Shown: positions 27,732 through 36,073 of the stretch, piece after piece
How the letters are laid out: each line of letters starts with the position of its first letter
How positions within the stretch are numbered: the stretch's first letter is position 1
From: Bacteroidia bacterium
GTDB lineage: Bacteria > Bacteroidota > Bacteroidia > B-17B0 > Aurantibacillaceae
Assembly: GCA_014378485.1 (NCBI GenBank)
Contig: JACMNO010000092.1
Location: forward strand, 62,001-126,000
Length of the DNA: 64,000 bases
Reading direction: 5' to 3'
The notes under the pieces: generated by a model
Database searches by the model: none
The model's input: only the letters and a program-made list of their open reading frames with translations
What the model was told of the DNA's origin: nothing
Position numbers and translations under genes: made by a program

Positions 27732-28985
27732 TTAAGCGGTGTATTTTTTAATTACTACAGCAGCATTATGTCCGCCAAAACCAAATGTATTGCTGATCGC
27801 ATAATTAATAGTACGTTTTTGCGCCTTATTAAACGTTAAGTTTAATTTAGGATCAATATCCGGATCAGGAGTCACGTGATTAATAGTTGGAGGAACGATA
27901 TCATTTTGCACAGCTAAAACAGTGGCAATGGCTTCTACCGCACCTGCCGCACCTAGCAAGTGGCCGGTCATCGATTTCGTAGAGCTGATGTTCATTTTAT
28001 AAGCCTGCTCACCAAAAATATTGGTAATAGCTTTTAGTTCGGCTCCATCACCCAAAGGGGTACTTGTACCATGTGTATTAATATAATCAACTACATCAGG
28101 AGAAATACATGCGTCTTTTAAAGCACGTTGCATAACCAATGTAGCACCTAAACCTTCCGGATGAGGAGCTGTGATATGGTAAGCGTCACCGCTCATTCCA
28201 CCGCCGATAATTTCTGCATAAATTTTTGCGCCCCGCGCCAAAGCATGTTCCAGTTCTTCTAGCACCAAACAAGCACCACCTTCGCCTAATACAAAACCAT
28301 CACGTTCCTTATCATAAGGGCGGGAAGCAGTTTCAGGAGATTCGTTGCGTGTACTCATTGCCTGGCAGGCATTAAAGCCACCAATGCCACTTTCGTTAAT
28401 GGCAGCTTCAGAGCCTCCTGTAATAATAGCGTTGGCTCTTCCTAACCTAATGTAGGTAAAAGCATCTATTAAAGCAGTTGTTGAAGATGCACAAGCCGAA
28501 ACGGTTGTGAAATTTGGTCCTCTAAAACCAAAACGAATGGATATATGTCCTGAACAAATATCCGCAATCATTTTTGGAATAAAGAAAGGGTTGAAACGAG
28601 GTGTTCCATCGCCTCTGGCAAAATTAAAAGTTTCAGTTTGAAAAGTATCTAAACCTCCGATACCTGAACCCCATATAACCCCGATTTCATTTTTGTCAAT
28701 TCCTTCGGCATCAATCCCCGAATCAGCTACAGCTTGCACTGAAGCGGCAATTCCGTAGTGAGAAAAAGCATCTAAACGTTGGGATTCTTTTCTATCAAAA
28801 TAATCCTCTAGTTTAAACCCTTTAACTTCACAAGCAAATTTGGTTTTAAACTTAGATGCATCAAAACGAGTAATAGGTCCAGCACCACTAACGCCGTTAA
28901 TCAAATTTGTCCAATAATCGTTAACATTACTGCCCAAAGGTGTAACAGCACCAAGTCCCGTAACTACTACGCGCTTAAATTGCAT
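27732..28985 (-). CDS. fabF: beta-ketoacyl-ACP synthase II
   Basis: Elongating condensing enzyme of type II fatty acid synthesis. The Cys-His-His triad is intact: Cys165 (SACASSTTA), His305 (NTHGTSTP) and His342 (MTGHLLGAAG). Length (417 aa) and N-terminus RVVVTGLGAVTPLG are canonical for FabF. It begins 27 bases after acpP, its substrate carrier, and is presumably translated from the same transcript. Confidence 0.96.
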   Translation of the reverse strand: MQFKRVVVTGLGAVTPLGSNVNDYWTNLINGVSGAGPITRFDASKFKTKFACEVKGFKLEDYFDRKESQRLDAFSHYGIAASVQAVADSGIDAEGIDKNEIGVIWGSGIGGLDTFQTETFNFARGDGTPRFNPFFIPKMIADICSGHISIRFGFRGPNFTTVSACASSTTALIDAFTYIRLGRANAIITGGSEAAINESGIGGFNACQAMSTRNESPETASRPYDKERDGFVLGEGGACLVLEELEHALARGAKIYAEIIGGGMSGDAYHITAPHPEGLGATLVMQRALKDACISPDVVDYINTHGTSTPLGDGAELKAITNIFGEQAYKMNISSTKSMTGHLLGAAGAVEAIATVLAVQNDIVPPTINHVTPDPDIDPKLNLTFNKAQKRTINYAISNTFGFGGHNAAVVIKKYTA

Positions 28986-29012
28986 AAAGAATAGTTTTTT
29001 AAAGTAAAGTTC

Positions 29013-29252
29013 TTAGTTTTTTGCGTTTGCTTCAATATAAGAAATAGCATCTCCTACAGTAGCAATTTTTTCAGCTTGATCGTCTGGAATAGCAATATTG
29101 AATTCTTTTTCAAATTCCATAATTAATTCTACTGTATCTAAAGAATCTGCGCCTAAGTCGTTAGTGAAACTAGCAGTTGGAGTTACTTCTTTTTCTTCTA
29201 CACCTAATTTATCTACGATAATAGATTTTACTTTTGATGAAATGTCTGACAT
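29013..29252 (-). CDS. acpP: acyl carrier protein
   Basis: A 79-residue acidic carrier. The phosphopantetheine site is Ser37 in [10 protein letters not shown]. The ATG at 29252 ([10 protein letters not shown]) gives the standard length; an upstream in-frame ATG at 29300 would add 16 atypical residues and lies upstream of the predicted transcription start. It heads the acpP-fabF-rnc operon. Confidence 0.95.
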   Translation of the reverse strand: MSDISSKVKSIIVDKLGVEEKEVTPTASFTNDLGADSLDTVELIMEFEKEFNIAIPDDQAEKIATVGDAISYIEANAKN

Positions 29253-29278
29253 TGTGTTTTTAGTTTTAAAATTCGGGA

Positions 29279-29308
29279 CAAAGATAACGCTATGTAACAA
29301 ATATCAAA
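29279..29308 (-). promoter_or_regulatory. Bacteroidota-type promoter of acpP-fabF-rnc
   Basis: On the minus strand TTTG (29308-29305), 18 bases, then TATCTTTG (29286-29279), matching the -33/-7 consensus TTTG and TAnnTTTG. Transcription would begin about 20 bases before the ATG at 29252, which excludes the longer acpP start. Confidence 0.6.
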
Positions 29309-29368
29309 AAAAAAAGCCCCTAAGTAATTAACTGTTTATCAGATAATTACTTAAATGAGGACTTTTTT
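29309..29368 (-). terminator. hairpin terminator after the small membrane protein gene
   Basis: Inverted arms TAAGTAATTA (29321-29330) and TAATTACTTA (29344-29353), extended by AAAGCCCC and GAGGACTTT outside. On the minus strand it ends in a run of ten T, just upstream of the acpP promoter; the plus-strand side also ends in TTTTTT, so it could work both ways. Confidence 0.6.
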
Positions 29369-29417
29369 AAGATCTAACTGAATGTAATTCAGTCTACAAA
29401 ACTGATATTTTACTGTG

Positions 29418-29732
29418 TTAAGCTGATTTTTTTATTACTTTATTATGTTGGTGATGATGGAGGTTATTTCTCCGGGAAATATGACGGATATTATTTTGTT
29501 CTTTTTCTTCTTTCTGACCATATTTTTCAATCATCAGAGAAGTTACGTAAGCTATAGCTGCGAAAGCTATAACCCCAAAGAATGCATAAAATCCTATAAA
29601 TCCATCCCTTGACATTTGCTGCACAACATCATCCACAAATTTGCCCGGTGTTGATGCATTTAAAAGCTTTGATGATGTTAGTAACGAGGTTAAAATGATG
29701 GCCCGAGTTACCTTTTTTTCTGTTGTTTTCAT
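29418..29732 (-). CDS. small membrane protein with histidine-rich tail
   Basis: A 104-residue protein, family not recognised. Residues 1-27 form a basic then hydrophobic leader (RAIILTSLLTSSKLLNAS) that may be a signal peptide. A single strong membrane segment follows at about 46-68 (GFYAFFGVIAFAAIAYVTSLMI), then a highly charged tail with HHHQHNK near the end. Its own terminator and a separate upstream region support it as a real monocistronic gene. The His-rich tail could bind metal, which is speculation. Confidence 0.6.
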   Translation of the reverse strand: MKTTEKKVTRAIILTSLLTSSKLLNASTPGKFVDDVVQQMSRDGFIGFYAFFGVIAFAAIAYVTSLMIEKYGQKEEKEQNNIRHISRRNNLHHHQHNKVIKKSA

Positions 29733-29859
29733 AATTTTAAAGTATTATGTTCTTTACTTCTAAATAGTGGACAATAGAACCAAAAAACGGTTAAACAATG
29801 TTTTCGGTGGTTTTTAATCAATTTAACGGCATCAATTAAAATAAGTTACGATAATAAAA

Positions 29860-29891
29860 TTTGGATATTCAGAAAAAACTGACTACATTTG
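29860..29891 (+). promoter_or_regulatory. Bacteroidota-type promoter of rimP-nusA-infB
   Basis: TTTG at 29860-29863, 20 bases, then TACATTTG at 29884-29891 (consensus TAnnTTTG). Transcription would start near 29898, leaving a leader of about 55 bases that contains the hairpin at 29919-29939. Confidence 0.6.
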
Positions 29892-29918
29892 TCTTCGAAA
29901 ATTAATAATAGAAAGGAT

Positions 29919-29948
29919 AAGGGACGGATAAAGTCCCTTTTTTATTTT
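29919..29948 (+). terminator. terminator-like hairpin in the rimP leader (candidate attenuator)
   Basis: Stem AAGGGAC (29919-29925) with GTCCCTT (29933-29939), loop GGATAAA, then TTTTATTTT, ending 5 bases before the rimP ATG. It stands between the predicted promoter and the operon whose second gene encodes NusA, so an attenuation role is a reasonable inference. No alternative antiterminator stem is obvious. Confidence 0.6.
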
Positions 29949-29953
29949 ACCTA

Positions 29954-30418
29954 ATGATAAAAAAACAAACGATAATTGATTTAGCTACTGCTCATTTTGA
30001 AGGCACTGATAAATTTATAGTAGATGTTAAAGTGCTGACCGGAAATAAAATTGAAGTATATGTAGACGCTCCGAACCATGTTGTGATTGCTGATTGTGTT
30101 GCCTTAAGCAGGTTCATAGAAGGTAATTTGGATAGAGAGAAAGACGACTACGAATTGCAGGTGTCTTCGCCCGGCGCCACAGAGCCGTTTAAAGTATTGC
30201 CGCAATATAAAAAATACATAGGCTCTAAGGTTCTTGTTGTTACTAAAGAAGGCCTGAAACATGAAGGCGTATTATTAAGCGCCGATGAAAACGAATTTGT
30301 TATAGAAGAAACAAGAAGAGAAAAAAAGGCTGTTGGTAAAGGAAATCAAACTGTCGTAGAAAAGATAACCTTAGCATATAATCAAACAAAAGAAACAAAA
30401 TCAGTATTACCATTTTAA
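29954..30418 (+). CDS. rimP: ribosome maturation factor RimP
   Basis: Needed for 30S subunit maturation. The 154-residue protein has the two-domain RimP layout: an alpha/beta N-terminal part with ISRF-like LSRFIEGNLDRE and YELQVSSPGATEPF at about residues 65-85, and a C-terminal SH3-like barrel (KYIGSKVLVVTKEG and onward). It is the first gene of the conserved rimP-nusA-infB operon, 12 bases before nusA. Confidence 0.93.
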   Translation: MIKKQTIIDLATAHFEGTDKFIVDVKVLTGNKIEVYVDAPNHVVIADCVALSRFIEGNLDREKDDYELQVSSPGATEPFKVLPQYKKYIGSKVLVVTKEGLKHEGVLLSADENEFVIEETRREKKAVGKGNQTVVEKITLAYNQTKETKSVLPF

Positions 30419-30430
30419 AAAAACAAAACA

Positions 30431-31693
30431 ATGGAAAGTGTAAATTTAATTGAATCATTCTGGTTATTTAAAGAAGACAAAAACATTGATCGCGCAACGT
30501 TAATGAGCATCATCGAAGAAGTATTTCGTACCATGTTGGTGAAAAAATATGGTTCTGATAAAAACTTCGATATCATCGTAAATCCTGATAAAGGAGATAT
30601 TGAAATTTATAAGAACAGAACTATTGTGGATGATGAGTTTGCTGAAGATTCCTTTGATTACGATCCAAATAAACATATTAGTTTATCAGACGCACAAAAA
30701 ATTGAGCCGGATTTTGAAATTGGTGAAGAGGTTACTGAATTGGTGAAATTGGATGAGATTGGCCGTCGTAATGTATTATCAGTTCGTCAGAATTTAGTTC
30801 AAAAAATTCTTGAATTAGAAAAAACAAGTATCTATAATAAGTATAAAGAACGTGTTGGTGATATTATCAACGCTGAGGTTTACCAGGTTTGGAAAAAAGA
30901 GATCATGTTACTGGATGATGAAGGGAATGAATTATTGTTGCCTAAAACAGAACAGATACCTTCTGATTTTTTCAAAAAAGGAGATTCTGTGAAAGCAGTT
31001 GTACATAAGGTAGAATTGAAGAACGGTACACCTTCAGTAATTATGTCTCGTACAGCGCCATCTTTCTTGGAGCGTTTATTTGAAATGGAAGTTCCTGAAG
31101 TATTTGATGGTTTAATTACTATTAAGAAAATTGTTCGCGAACCTGGAGAAAGAGCTAAAGTGGCCGTTGAATCTTACGATGATCGTATTGACCCTGTAGG
31201 TGCTTGTGTAGGAATGAAAGGTTCCAGAATTCATGGTATTGTTCGCGAATTAAAAAATGAAAATATTGATGTTATTAATTATACATCCAATGCTTCATTA
31301 TTGATTCAGCGTTCATTAAGCCCGGCAAAAGTTACTTCAGTTAAATTAAATGAAGATACAAAACGTGCTGAAGTGTTTTTAAAACCTGATCAAATCTCTT
31401 TAGCAATTGGAAAAGGTGGATTTAATATTAAATTGGCTGGTAAATTGACAGGATATGAAATTGATGTTTTCCGTGATAACGAAGATACAGCAGTGGATAT
31501 TGAAGATGTTGATTTAGTTGAATTCTCTGATGAAATTGAAGAATCAGTTATTAATGCATTACAGGCAATTGGTTGTGATACAGCTAAATCTGTATTAGAA
31601 TTAGACGTTGCTGAATTAGTTCGTAGAACAGGATTGACTGAAGATGTGATTGAAGATGTGAAGCAGGTGTTACAGTCTGAGTTCGAAGATTAA
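30431..31693 (+). CDS. nusA: transcription termination/antitermination factor NusA
   Basis: RNA-polymerase-associated factor affecting pausing, termination and antitermination. N-terminal polymerase-binding domain (1-130), an S1 domain (about 135-200, VGDIINAEVYQVWKKE), two KH domains (VGACVGMKGSRIHGIV and SLAIGKGGFNIKLA) and a short C-terminal helical repeat region. Length (420 aa) fits Bacteroidota forms with a reduced C-terminus. It lies between rimP and infB. Confidence 0.95.
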   Translation: MESVNLIESFWLFKEDKNIDRATLMSIIEEVFRTMLVKKYGSDKNFDIIVNPDKGDIEIYKNRTIVDDEFAEDSFDYDPNKHISLSDAQKIEPDFEIGEEVTELVKLDEIGRRNVLSVRQNLVQKILELEKTSIYNKYKERVGDIINAEVYQVWKKEIMLLDDEGNELLLPKTEQIPSDFFKKGDSVKAVVHKVELKNGTPSVIMSRTAPSFLERLFEMEVPEVFDGLITIKKIVREPGERAKVAVESYDDRIDPVGACVGMKGSRIHGIVRELKNENIDVINYTSNASLLIQRSLSPAKVTSVKLNEDTKRAEVFLKPDQISLAIGKGGFNIKLAGKLTGYEIDVFRDNEDTAVDIEDVDLVEFSDEIEESVINALQAIGCDTAKSVLELDVAELVRRTGLTEDVIEDVKQVLQSEFED

Positions 31694-31777
31694 TAATATG
31701 TTAAGTTTTAGAGTTAGCTTTCTTTTCGTTAAATAAAAAAGCATTTTTGAATAAATAAAAGACAAGGAAATATAAGT

Positions 31778-34633
31778 ATGTCAGACGCAAAAACAATGCG
31801 ATTAAGTAAAGTAGCAAAGGAATTCAATTTATCTTTGGGTAAAATAGCGGAATTCCTCGCTGCAAAAGGTCGCCCGGTAGAAAATAACCCCAACGCTAAA
31901 ATTGGTGATGATGAATATTCTTTATTATCAAAAGAGTTTTCTGGGGACAAATCTGCTAAAGAAGAAGCACAGCACATTGGGCAAAATCTTAACAAATTAA
32001 AACGTGAGTCTATTGTTGTAGAGGATCTTAAAGCGATCAAAGCCAAAGAGCAGGAAGAACTTCGCGAGAAAGAAATTGTTGCTGCCGCTGCCGCTAAAAT
32101 AGCAGCTGAGAAAAAGAAAGCCGAAGATACCAAAGCGTTGTTAGAAAAGCTGGAAAAACCAGAGGTAAAGGAAAGTGCTGTTGCCGTTAATGAGGTTTCT
32201 GAAAGTACTATTATTTCTGGGCCAAAAGTTTTAGGTAAAATGGACTTAAGTGCCTTGAACCAAAAAACCAAGCCTGATAAAAAAACGAAGAAAGAAAAGG
32301 ACGAAGAGAAAGCCGCCGAAGAAAAAGAAACTAAAGCTGCCAAAGGCAAGAAAAATAAGGAAATAGATGTTGTTGAAGAAAAGGTAGCAGAAGTAGCTAA
32401 ACCTGAAGTTATAGCTGTTCCTGAAAAACTGGAAGAACAAAAAGAAGTATTTCATGAAACGGTCTATCAGAAATTAGATGGGCCAAAAATTATGGGTAAG
32501 ATTGAATTACCTGTAATTAAAGAAGTGAAAAAAGTCGCTCCTGGAGCAGGTCAGGGTTCATTAGCTGATAAGAAGAAGCGCAAGCGTATTCGTAAAGGTG
32601 GCATGAGTCAGGAAGAAATTAAAAAAGTTGGAACGGAGCAGGCGCAAATCGCTAAAGACAGAGCTAAAGAAAAATACGGTGATCCTCGCGCTAAAAAACC
32701 GGCGACCCGTGAAGCAAGACCTGCCTTAACAGATGTTGAAATTCAAGCGCAAATTAAAGAAACGTTAGCTCGTTTAAGTAATAAAGGATCCAAATCAAAA
32801 ACATCAAAATATCGTAGAGATAAACGTGATGATGTAAGGGATAAAATGGCTGAACAACAAGAGCAGTCAGACATTGAAAAGAAAACCTTACAGGTAACAG
32901 AATTCGTTTCAGCAAACCAGTTAGCACAAATGATGAATGTGTCTGTTACGCAGATTATTTCTACCTGTATGAGCTTAGGGTTATTTGTATCCATCAACCA
33001 GCGTTTGGATGCCGAAACTTTAGCTATTGTAGCTGAAGAGTTTGGTTTTAAAACTGAATTCGTAAGTGTTGAAGTGCAAGAAGCAATTGAAGAACAAGAA
33101 GCCGAAAATCCTGAAGATTTTGTTGAGCGACCGCCGATTGTAACCATCATGGGTCACGTTGATCATGGTAAAACATCGTTATTGGATTACATTCGTAAGT
33201 CTAACGTTTTAGCAGGTGAAGCCGGGGGAATTACCCAGCACATTGGTAGCTATAATGTAAAGATGGAAAGTGACAAATCAATTACTTTTTTAGATACTCC
33301 CGGTCACGAAGCCTTTACAGCGATGCGTGCGCGTGGAGCTAAAGTTACCGATGTTGTTATTATTGTAGTGGCGGCTGATGATAGTGTAATGCCTCAAACA
33401 AAAGAAGCAATTAACCATGCCCAGGCAGCAGGTGTTCCAATGATTATTGCCATTAATAAAATTGATAAACCAGGAGCAAATCCGGATAAAATACGTGAAG
33501 CCTTATCTGCTATGAATATATTGGTAGAAGAGTGGGGTGGTAAAGTTCAGTGCCAGGAGATTTCAGCTAAAATGGGTAAAAACATTGAACTATTATTAGA
33601 GAAAGTAGTTTTAGAAGCTGAAATATTAGACTTAAAAGCAAATCCAAAAGCAAAAGCATCAGGATCTGTTATTGAAGCAAAATTAGATAAAGGGCGCGGA
33701 CATGTTGTAGATATTATTGTTCAAAAAGGAACTATGCGTGTTGGCGATATTGTTGTGGCTGGTTGTTATAGTGGCAGAGTAAAAGCCATGACCAATGAAC
33801 ACGGATTGAACGTAAAAGAGGCTGGCCCGTCGATGCCTGTTCAATTATTAGGATTGAATGGAGCACCTACAGCAGGCGATAAATTTAACGTGATGGGTGA
33901 TGAGCGTGAAGCGCGCGAATTAGCAAACAAACGTTTACAATTACAGCGTGAACAAGGAATCCGTACTCAAAAACATATTACGTTGGATGAGATCGGAAGA
34001 CGTTTGGCTATCGGTGATTTCAAGGAGTTAAATGTTATCGTAAAAGGGGATGTGGATGGTTCTATTGAAGCCTTATCTGATTCATTATTAAAATTATCGA
34101 CCGAAAAAATACAGGTTAATATTATTCATAAATCTGTTGGTGCTATCAGTGAAACAGACGTTATGTTGGCAAGTGCCTCTAATGCGATCATTGTTGGTTT
34201 CCAGGTTCGCCCTTCTGTAACAGCACGTAAATTAGCGGAGACTGAAGAAATTGACATTCGTTTATATTCGATTATCTATGATGCGATCAACGAAGTGAAA
34301 GCGGCAATGGAAGGAATGTTAGCGCCTGAGTTTGAAGAGAAAATTGTATGTAATATTGTGGTGCGTGAAGTATTTAACATCACGAAAGTTGGAACCATTG
34401 CCGGTGCTTATGTATTAGATGGAAAAGTAATGCGCAATACAAAGATTCGTGTAATTCGTGATGGTATTGTAATTCATACAGGATCTTTAGGTTCATTGAA
34501 GCGTTTCAAAGATGATGTGAAAGAAGTAACAGCAAACTACGAATGCGGATTGAACATTGATGGTTTCAACGATATAAAAGTTGATGATATCATTGAAGGG
34601 TACGATATGGTTGAGATTAAAGCGAAGCTTTAA
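31778..34633 (+). CDS. infB: translation initiation factor IF-2
   Basis: GTPase that places initiator tRNA on the 30S subunit. N-terminal IF2_N helix domain ([20 protein letters not shown]), a long Lys/Glu/Ala-rich low-complexity linker to about residue 370, then the G domain with G1 GHVDHGKT at 459-466, G3 DTPGHEAF and G4 NKID, and C-terminal domains II-IV. Length 951 aa. It is the third gene of the operon, 84 bases after nusA, and is followed by the tRNA-Ala locus. Confidence 0.96.
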   Translation: MSDAKTMRLSKVAKEFNLSLGKIAEFLAAKGRPVENNPNAKIGDDEYSLLSKEFSGDKSAKEEAQHIGQNLNKLKRESIVVEDLKAIKAKEQEELREKEIVAAAAAKIAAEKKKAEDTKALLEKLEKPEVKESAVAVNEVSESTIISGPKVLGKMDLSALNQKTKPDKKTKKEKDEEKAAEEKETKAAKGKKNKEIDVVEEKVAEVAKPEVIAVPEKLEEQKEVFHETVYQKLDGPKIMGKIELPVIKEVKKVAPGAGQGSLADKKKRKRIRKGGMSQEEIKKVGTEQAQIAKDRAKEKYGDPRAKKPATREARPALTDVEIQAQIKETLARLSNKGSKSKTSKYRRDKRDDVRDKMAEQQEQSDIEKKTLQVTEFVSANQLAQMMNVSVTQIISTCMSLGLFVSINQRLDAETLAIVAEEFGFKTEFVSVEVQEAIEEQEAENPEDFVERPPIVTIMGHVDHGKTSLLDYIRKSNVLAGEAGGITQHIGSYNVKMESDKSITFLDTPGHEAFTAMRARGAKVTDVVIIVVAADDSVMPQTKEAINHAQAAGVPMIIAINKIDKPGANPDKIREALSAMNILVEEWGGKVQCQEISAKMGKNIELLLEKVVLEAEILDLKANPKAKASGSVIEAKLDKGRGHVVDIIVQKGTMRVGDIVVAGCYSGRVKAMTNEHGLNVKEAGPSMPVQLLGLNGAPTAGDKFNVMGDEREARELANKRLQLQREQGIRTQKHITLDEIGRRLAIGDFKELNVIVKGDVDGSIEALSDSLLKLSTEKIQVNIIHKSVGAISETDVMLASASNAIIVGFQVRPSVTARKLAETEEIDIRLYSIIYDAINEVKAAMEGMLAPEFEEKIVCNIVVREVFNITKVGTIAGAYVLDGKVMRNTKIRVIRDGIVIHTGSLGSLKRFKDDVKEVTANYECGLNIDGFNDIKVDDIIEGYDMVEIKAKL

Positions 34634-34646
34634 TAAATTATAAAAT

Positions 34647-34676
34647 TTTGAGTTGTGAATTTTTTAAATAATTTTG
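34647..34676 (+). promoter_or_regulatory. Bacteroidota-type promoter of the tRNA-Ala locus
   Basis: TTTG at 34647-34650, 18 bases, then TAATTTTG at 34669-34676. It stands 13 bases before the disrupted tRNA copy, not before the intact one, which has no comparable box directly upstream. Confidence 0.55.
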
Positions 34677-34689
34677 CAACTTAAAAATT

Positions 34690-34746
34690 GGGGGATTAGC
34701 TCATTTGGTCCCGAAAGCGTTCGGGACGCATCGCTGGCAGAGAAGT
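34690..34746 (+). pseudogene. disrupted tRNA-Ala copy with an inserted palindrome
   Basis: The first 18 bases (GGGGGATTAGCTCATTTG) are identical to the intact tRNA-Ala at 34778. The 3' half of the D arm (GCTAGAGC in the intact gene) is replaced by a perfect 20-base palindrome, GTCCCGAA-AGCG-TTCGGGAC, at 34708-34727. Then 12 of 13 bases match again through the anticodon loop (GCATCGCTGGCAG), after which similarity fades and there is no T arm or acceptor 3' strand. It cannot fold as a tRNA. It lies directly behind the tRNA promoter. Confidence 0.75.
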
Positions 34747-34777
34747 TGAAATTATAGAAATATTGTTCTTTAAAATT

Positions 34778-34854
34778 GGGGGATTAGCTCATTTGGCTAG
34801 AGCGCTTCGCTGGCAGTGAAGAGGTGACCGGTTCGAATCCGGTATTCTCCACCA
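34778..34854 (+). tRNA. tRNA-Ala (anticodon GGC)
   Basis: A full 77-base cloverleaf: acceptor GGGGGAT with ATTCTCC (two G-U pairs), D arm GCTC/GAGC, anticodon stem CTTCG/TGAAG with loop CTGGCAG giving anticodon GGC (reads GCC), T arm ACCGG-TTCGAAT-CCGGT, and an encoded CCA end at 34852-34854. A terminator palindrome starts on the next base. Confidence 0.92.
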
Positions 34855-34897
34855 AAATCCCGATCCCGAATACTTTCGGGATCGGGATTTTTTTATT
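34855..34897 (+). terminator. tRNA terminator made of a perfect 36-base palindrome
   Basis: Arms of 16 bases, AAATCCCGATCCCGAA (34855-34870) and TTCGGGATCGGGATTT (34875-34890), loop TACT, followed by TTTTATTT. It shares the CCCGAA-nnnn-TTCGGG core with the palindrome inside the broken tRNA copy, and 17 bases (34871-34887) recur exactly at 35168-35184. Confidence 0.8.
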
Positions 34898-34902
34898 TAG
34901 TT

Positions 34903-35157
34903 ATGTTTTACATTTATATTATTTATTCTAATGCGGTCGATAAATATTATGTCGGTCAAACTGAAAATATAGAAGACAGATTGGTTTCTCATAATTCAGC
35001 AATTTCAACTTACACATCAATTACCAAAGATTGGATTTTGGTTTACACTGAATCGTTTGAAACCAGGAATGAAGCCATTTGTCGGGAAAATGATATTAAA
35101 AGGAAAAAGAGCAGAAGATATATTGAGTGGTTGATATCAAAGGGTGAATTGAATTAG
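34903..35157 (+). CDS. GIY-YIG nuclease-domain protein
   Basis: An 84-residue stand-alone GIY-YIG domain. The two signature tyrosines stand in FYIYII and YYVGQT (variant YIY/YVG), the catalytic-type arginine in EDRLVSHN, and the metal-binding glutamate helix in ETRNEAICREND, with a Lys/Arg-rich C-terminus (KRKKSRRYIEWL). Such domains cleave DNA in homing endonucleases, UvrC and small mobile genes; short versions are abundant in Bacteroidota. The gene is bracketed by palindromes sharing 17 identical bases and lies just behind a duplicated tRNA-Ala. Mobility is inferred from that context. Confidence 0.85.
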   Translation: MFYIYIIYSNAVDKYYVGQTENIEDRLVSHNSAISTYTSITKDWILVYTESFETRNEAICRENDIKRKKSRRYIEWLISKGELN

Positions 35158-35190
35158 CTCTCCCGACTACTTTCGGGATCGGGACTTTTT
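35157..35190 (+). repeat. second copy of the CCCGA palindrome, after the GIY-YIG gene
   Basis: TCCCGAC (35161-35167), then TACTTTCGGGATCGGGA (35168-35184), then CTTTTT. The last 17 bases are identical to 34871-34887; the left arm is shortened by about 6 bases relative to that copy. It can still form a short stem with a T tail and probably ends transcription of the GIY-YIG gene. Confidence 0.75.
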
Positions 35191-35263
35191 AATTATATAT
35201 TCATTGCGATCTTATAATTGTACAACATATTTTGCATAAAAATTATGTATGTTTAATTGAATT

Positions 35264-35866
35264 ATGCTAAAATCAAAAATAAAATATTGTATCAATATCT
35301 GTTTATTAATTTTAATAAGCTATAAGGCATTTTCTCAAACAAAAAGTTTTACTTTAAAAACTTTTGGGGTGAAAATAGGCAAGCTTGAAGCTTACCGTAA
35401 TTCTAAAAATGAGTTTGATTCTTTTATAAGTTATAGTACTATTGATTTTATTACCATCAAAGCAGATGTAAAAACTGAAGCAATTTATAAAAATGGTATC
35501 CTCATAAAATCCGTTGTAACCAGCACTATTAATGGGCAATCCTATGTATCACAAACATTATGGAAGAAAGATCATTATCAAATTGATTGCCACGCCCGTG
35601 ATTATAATTATACTGATTCCACTTTAACAACTCCTATAAAATGGTCTGCCGGAAAATTATACTTTGAGATCCCAAAAAAAGGCGACGCAGTTTATACTGA
35701 AAGCTATGGAGTTATGGGAGTTTTAGAAGAAACAAAAAAGAATGCTTTAAAAATGACGACTCCTGAAAGCAAACAAATATATTATTACAACAATGATTAT
35801 TCCGAACTTTTAAGGATCGAGGTTATCAATAATATTAAAAACTTTGAGATGATACCGGTTAAATAG
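35264..35866 (+). CDS. uncharacterised secreted protein, DUF6134-like
   Basis: A 200-residue protein with a signal peptide (cleavage near residue 25, YKAFSQ). The remainder looks like a beta-rich fold with repeated turn-strand units (FGVKIGKLEAYRNS, EAIYKNGILIKSVV, LYFEIPKKGDAVYTE) and resembles the Bacteroidota DUF6134 proteins, though I cannot confirm that without a profile search. No catalytic motif is visible. It stands alone between the GIY-YIG unit and uppS. Confidence 0.65.
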   Translation: MLKSKIKYCINICLLILISYKAFSQTKSFTLKTFGVKIGKLEAYRNSKNEFDSFISYSTIDFITIKADVKTEAIYKNGILIKSVVTSTINGQSYVSQTLWKKDHYQIDCHARDYNYTDSTLTTPIKWSAGKLYFEIPKKGDAVYTESYGVMGVLEETKKNALKMTTPESKQIYYYNNDYSELLRIEVINNIKNFEMIPVK

Positions 35867-36020
35867 TTTGTTTGTTCTTAATTTTTCGCCGCCACCTCCT
35901 TAATAATTCGTAACACTGGCTCTTAATGGTTACTTGCATTGGGATCACATAATCATTCCAAGCCGCATAGGTAAAATAATTTGGAACATAATAATTAACA
36001 CCTTTTAAGACTAAAACCAC
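35859..36020 (-). CDS. possible 53-residue protein or gene remnant
   Basis: From GTG at 36020 the minus frame is open to TAA at 35861-35859. Its translation looks protein-like (GVNYYVPNYFTYAAWNDYV, then a basic tail LLRRWRRKIKNK). It overlaps the end of the upstream secreted-protein gene by 8 bases. No family recognised; it may be the 3' remnant of a longer lost gene, since a stop directly precedes the GTG. Confidence 0.25.
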   Translation of the reverse strand: MVLVLKGVNYYVPNYFTYAAWNDYVIPMQVTIKSQCYELLRRWRRKIKNKQTI

Positions 36021-36026
36021 CTAATA

Positions 36027-36058
36027 TTTGTGCTATTTCATGTAAAAGTGTAAATTCG
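36027..36058 (+). promoter_or_regulatory. probable promoter of uppS-bamA
   Basis: TTTG at 36027-36030, 20 bases, then TAAATTCG at 36051-36058 (one mismatch to TAnnTTTG), ending 15 bases before the uppS ATG. Confidence 0.45.
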
Positions 36059-36073
36059 TGGTTCTTAAAAAGA

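Noticed and set aside
29271-29278. TTCGGGAC beside the acpP promoter as another CCCGAA-family palindrome
   Set aside because: Only one arm is present; no inverted partner lies within range.
31729-32349. 206-codon minus-strand open frame rich in Ser, Phe and Leu
   Set aside because: It is the antisense shadow of the Lys/Glu/Ala-rich IF-2 linker; composition and position explain it.
32743-33150. 135-codon minus-strand open frame
   Set aside because: Antisense to the IF-2 coding region just before the G domain; no protein-like motifs.
34690-34854. Group I intron inside a tRNA gene carrying the GIY-YIG nuclease
   Set aside because: The intact tRNA is uninterrupted, the insertion in the other copy is only a 20-base palindrome, and the nuclease gene is outside both.
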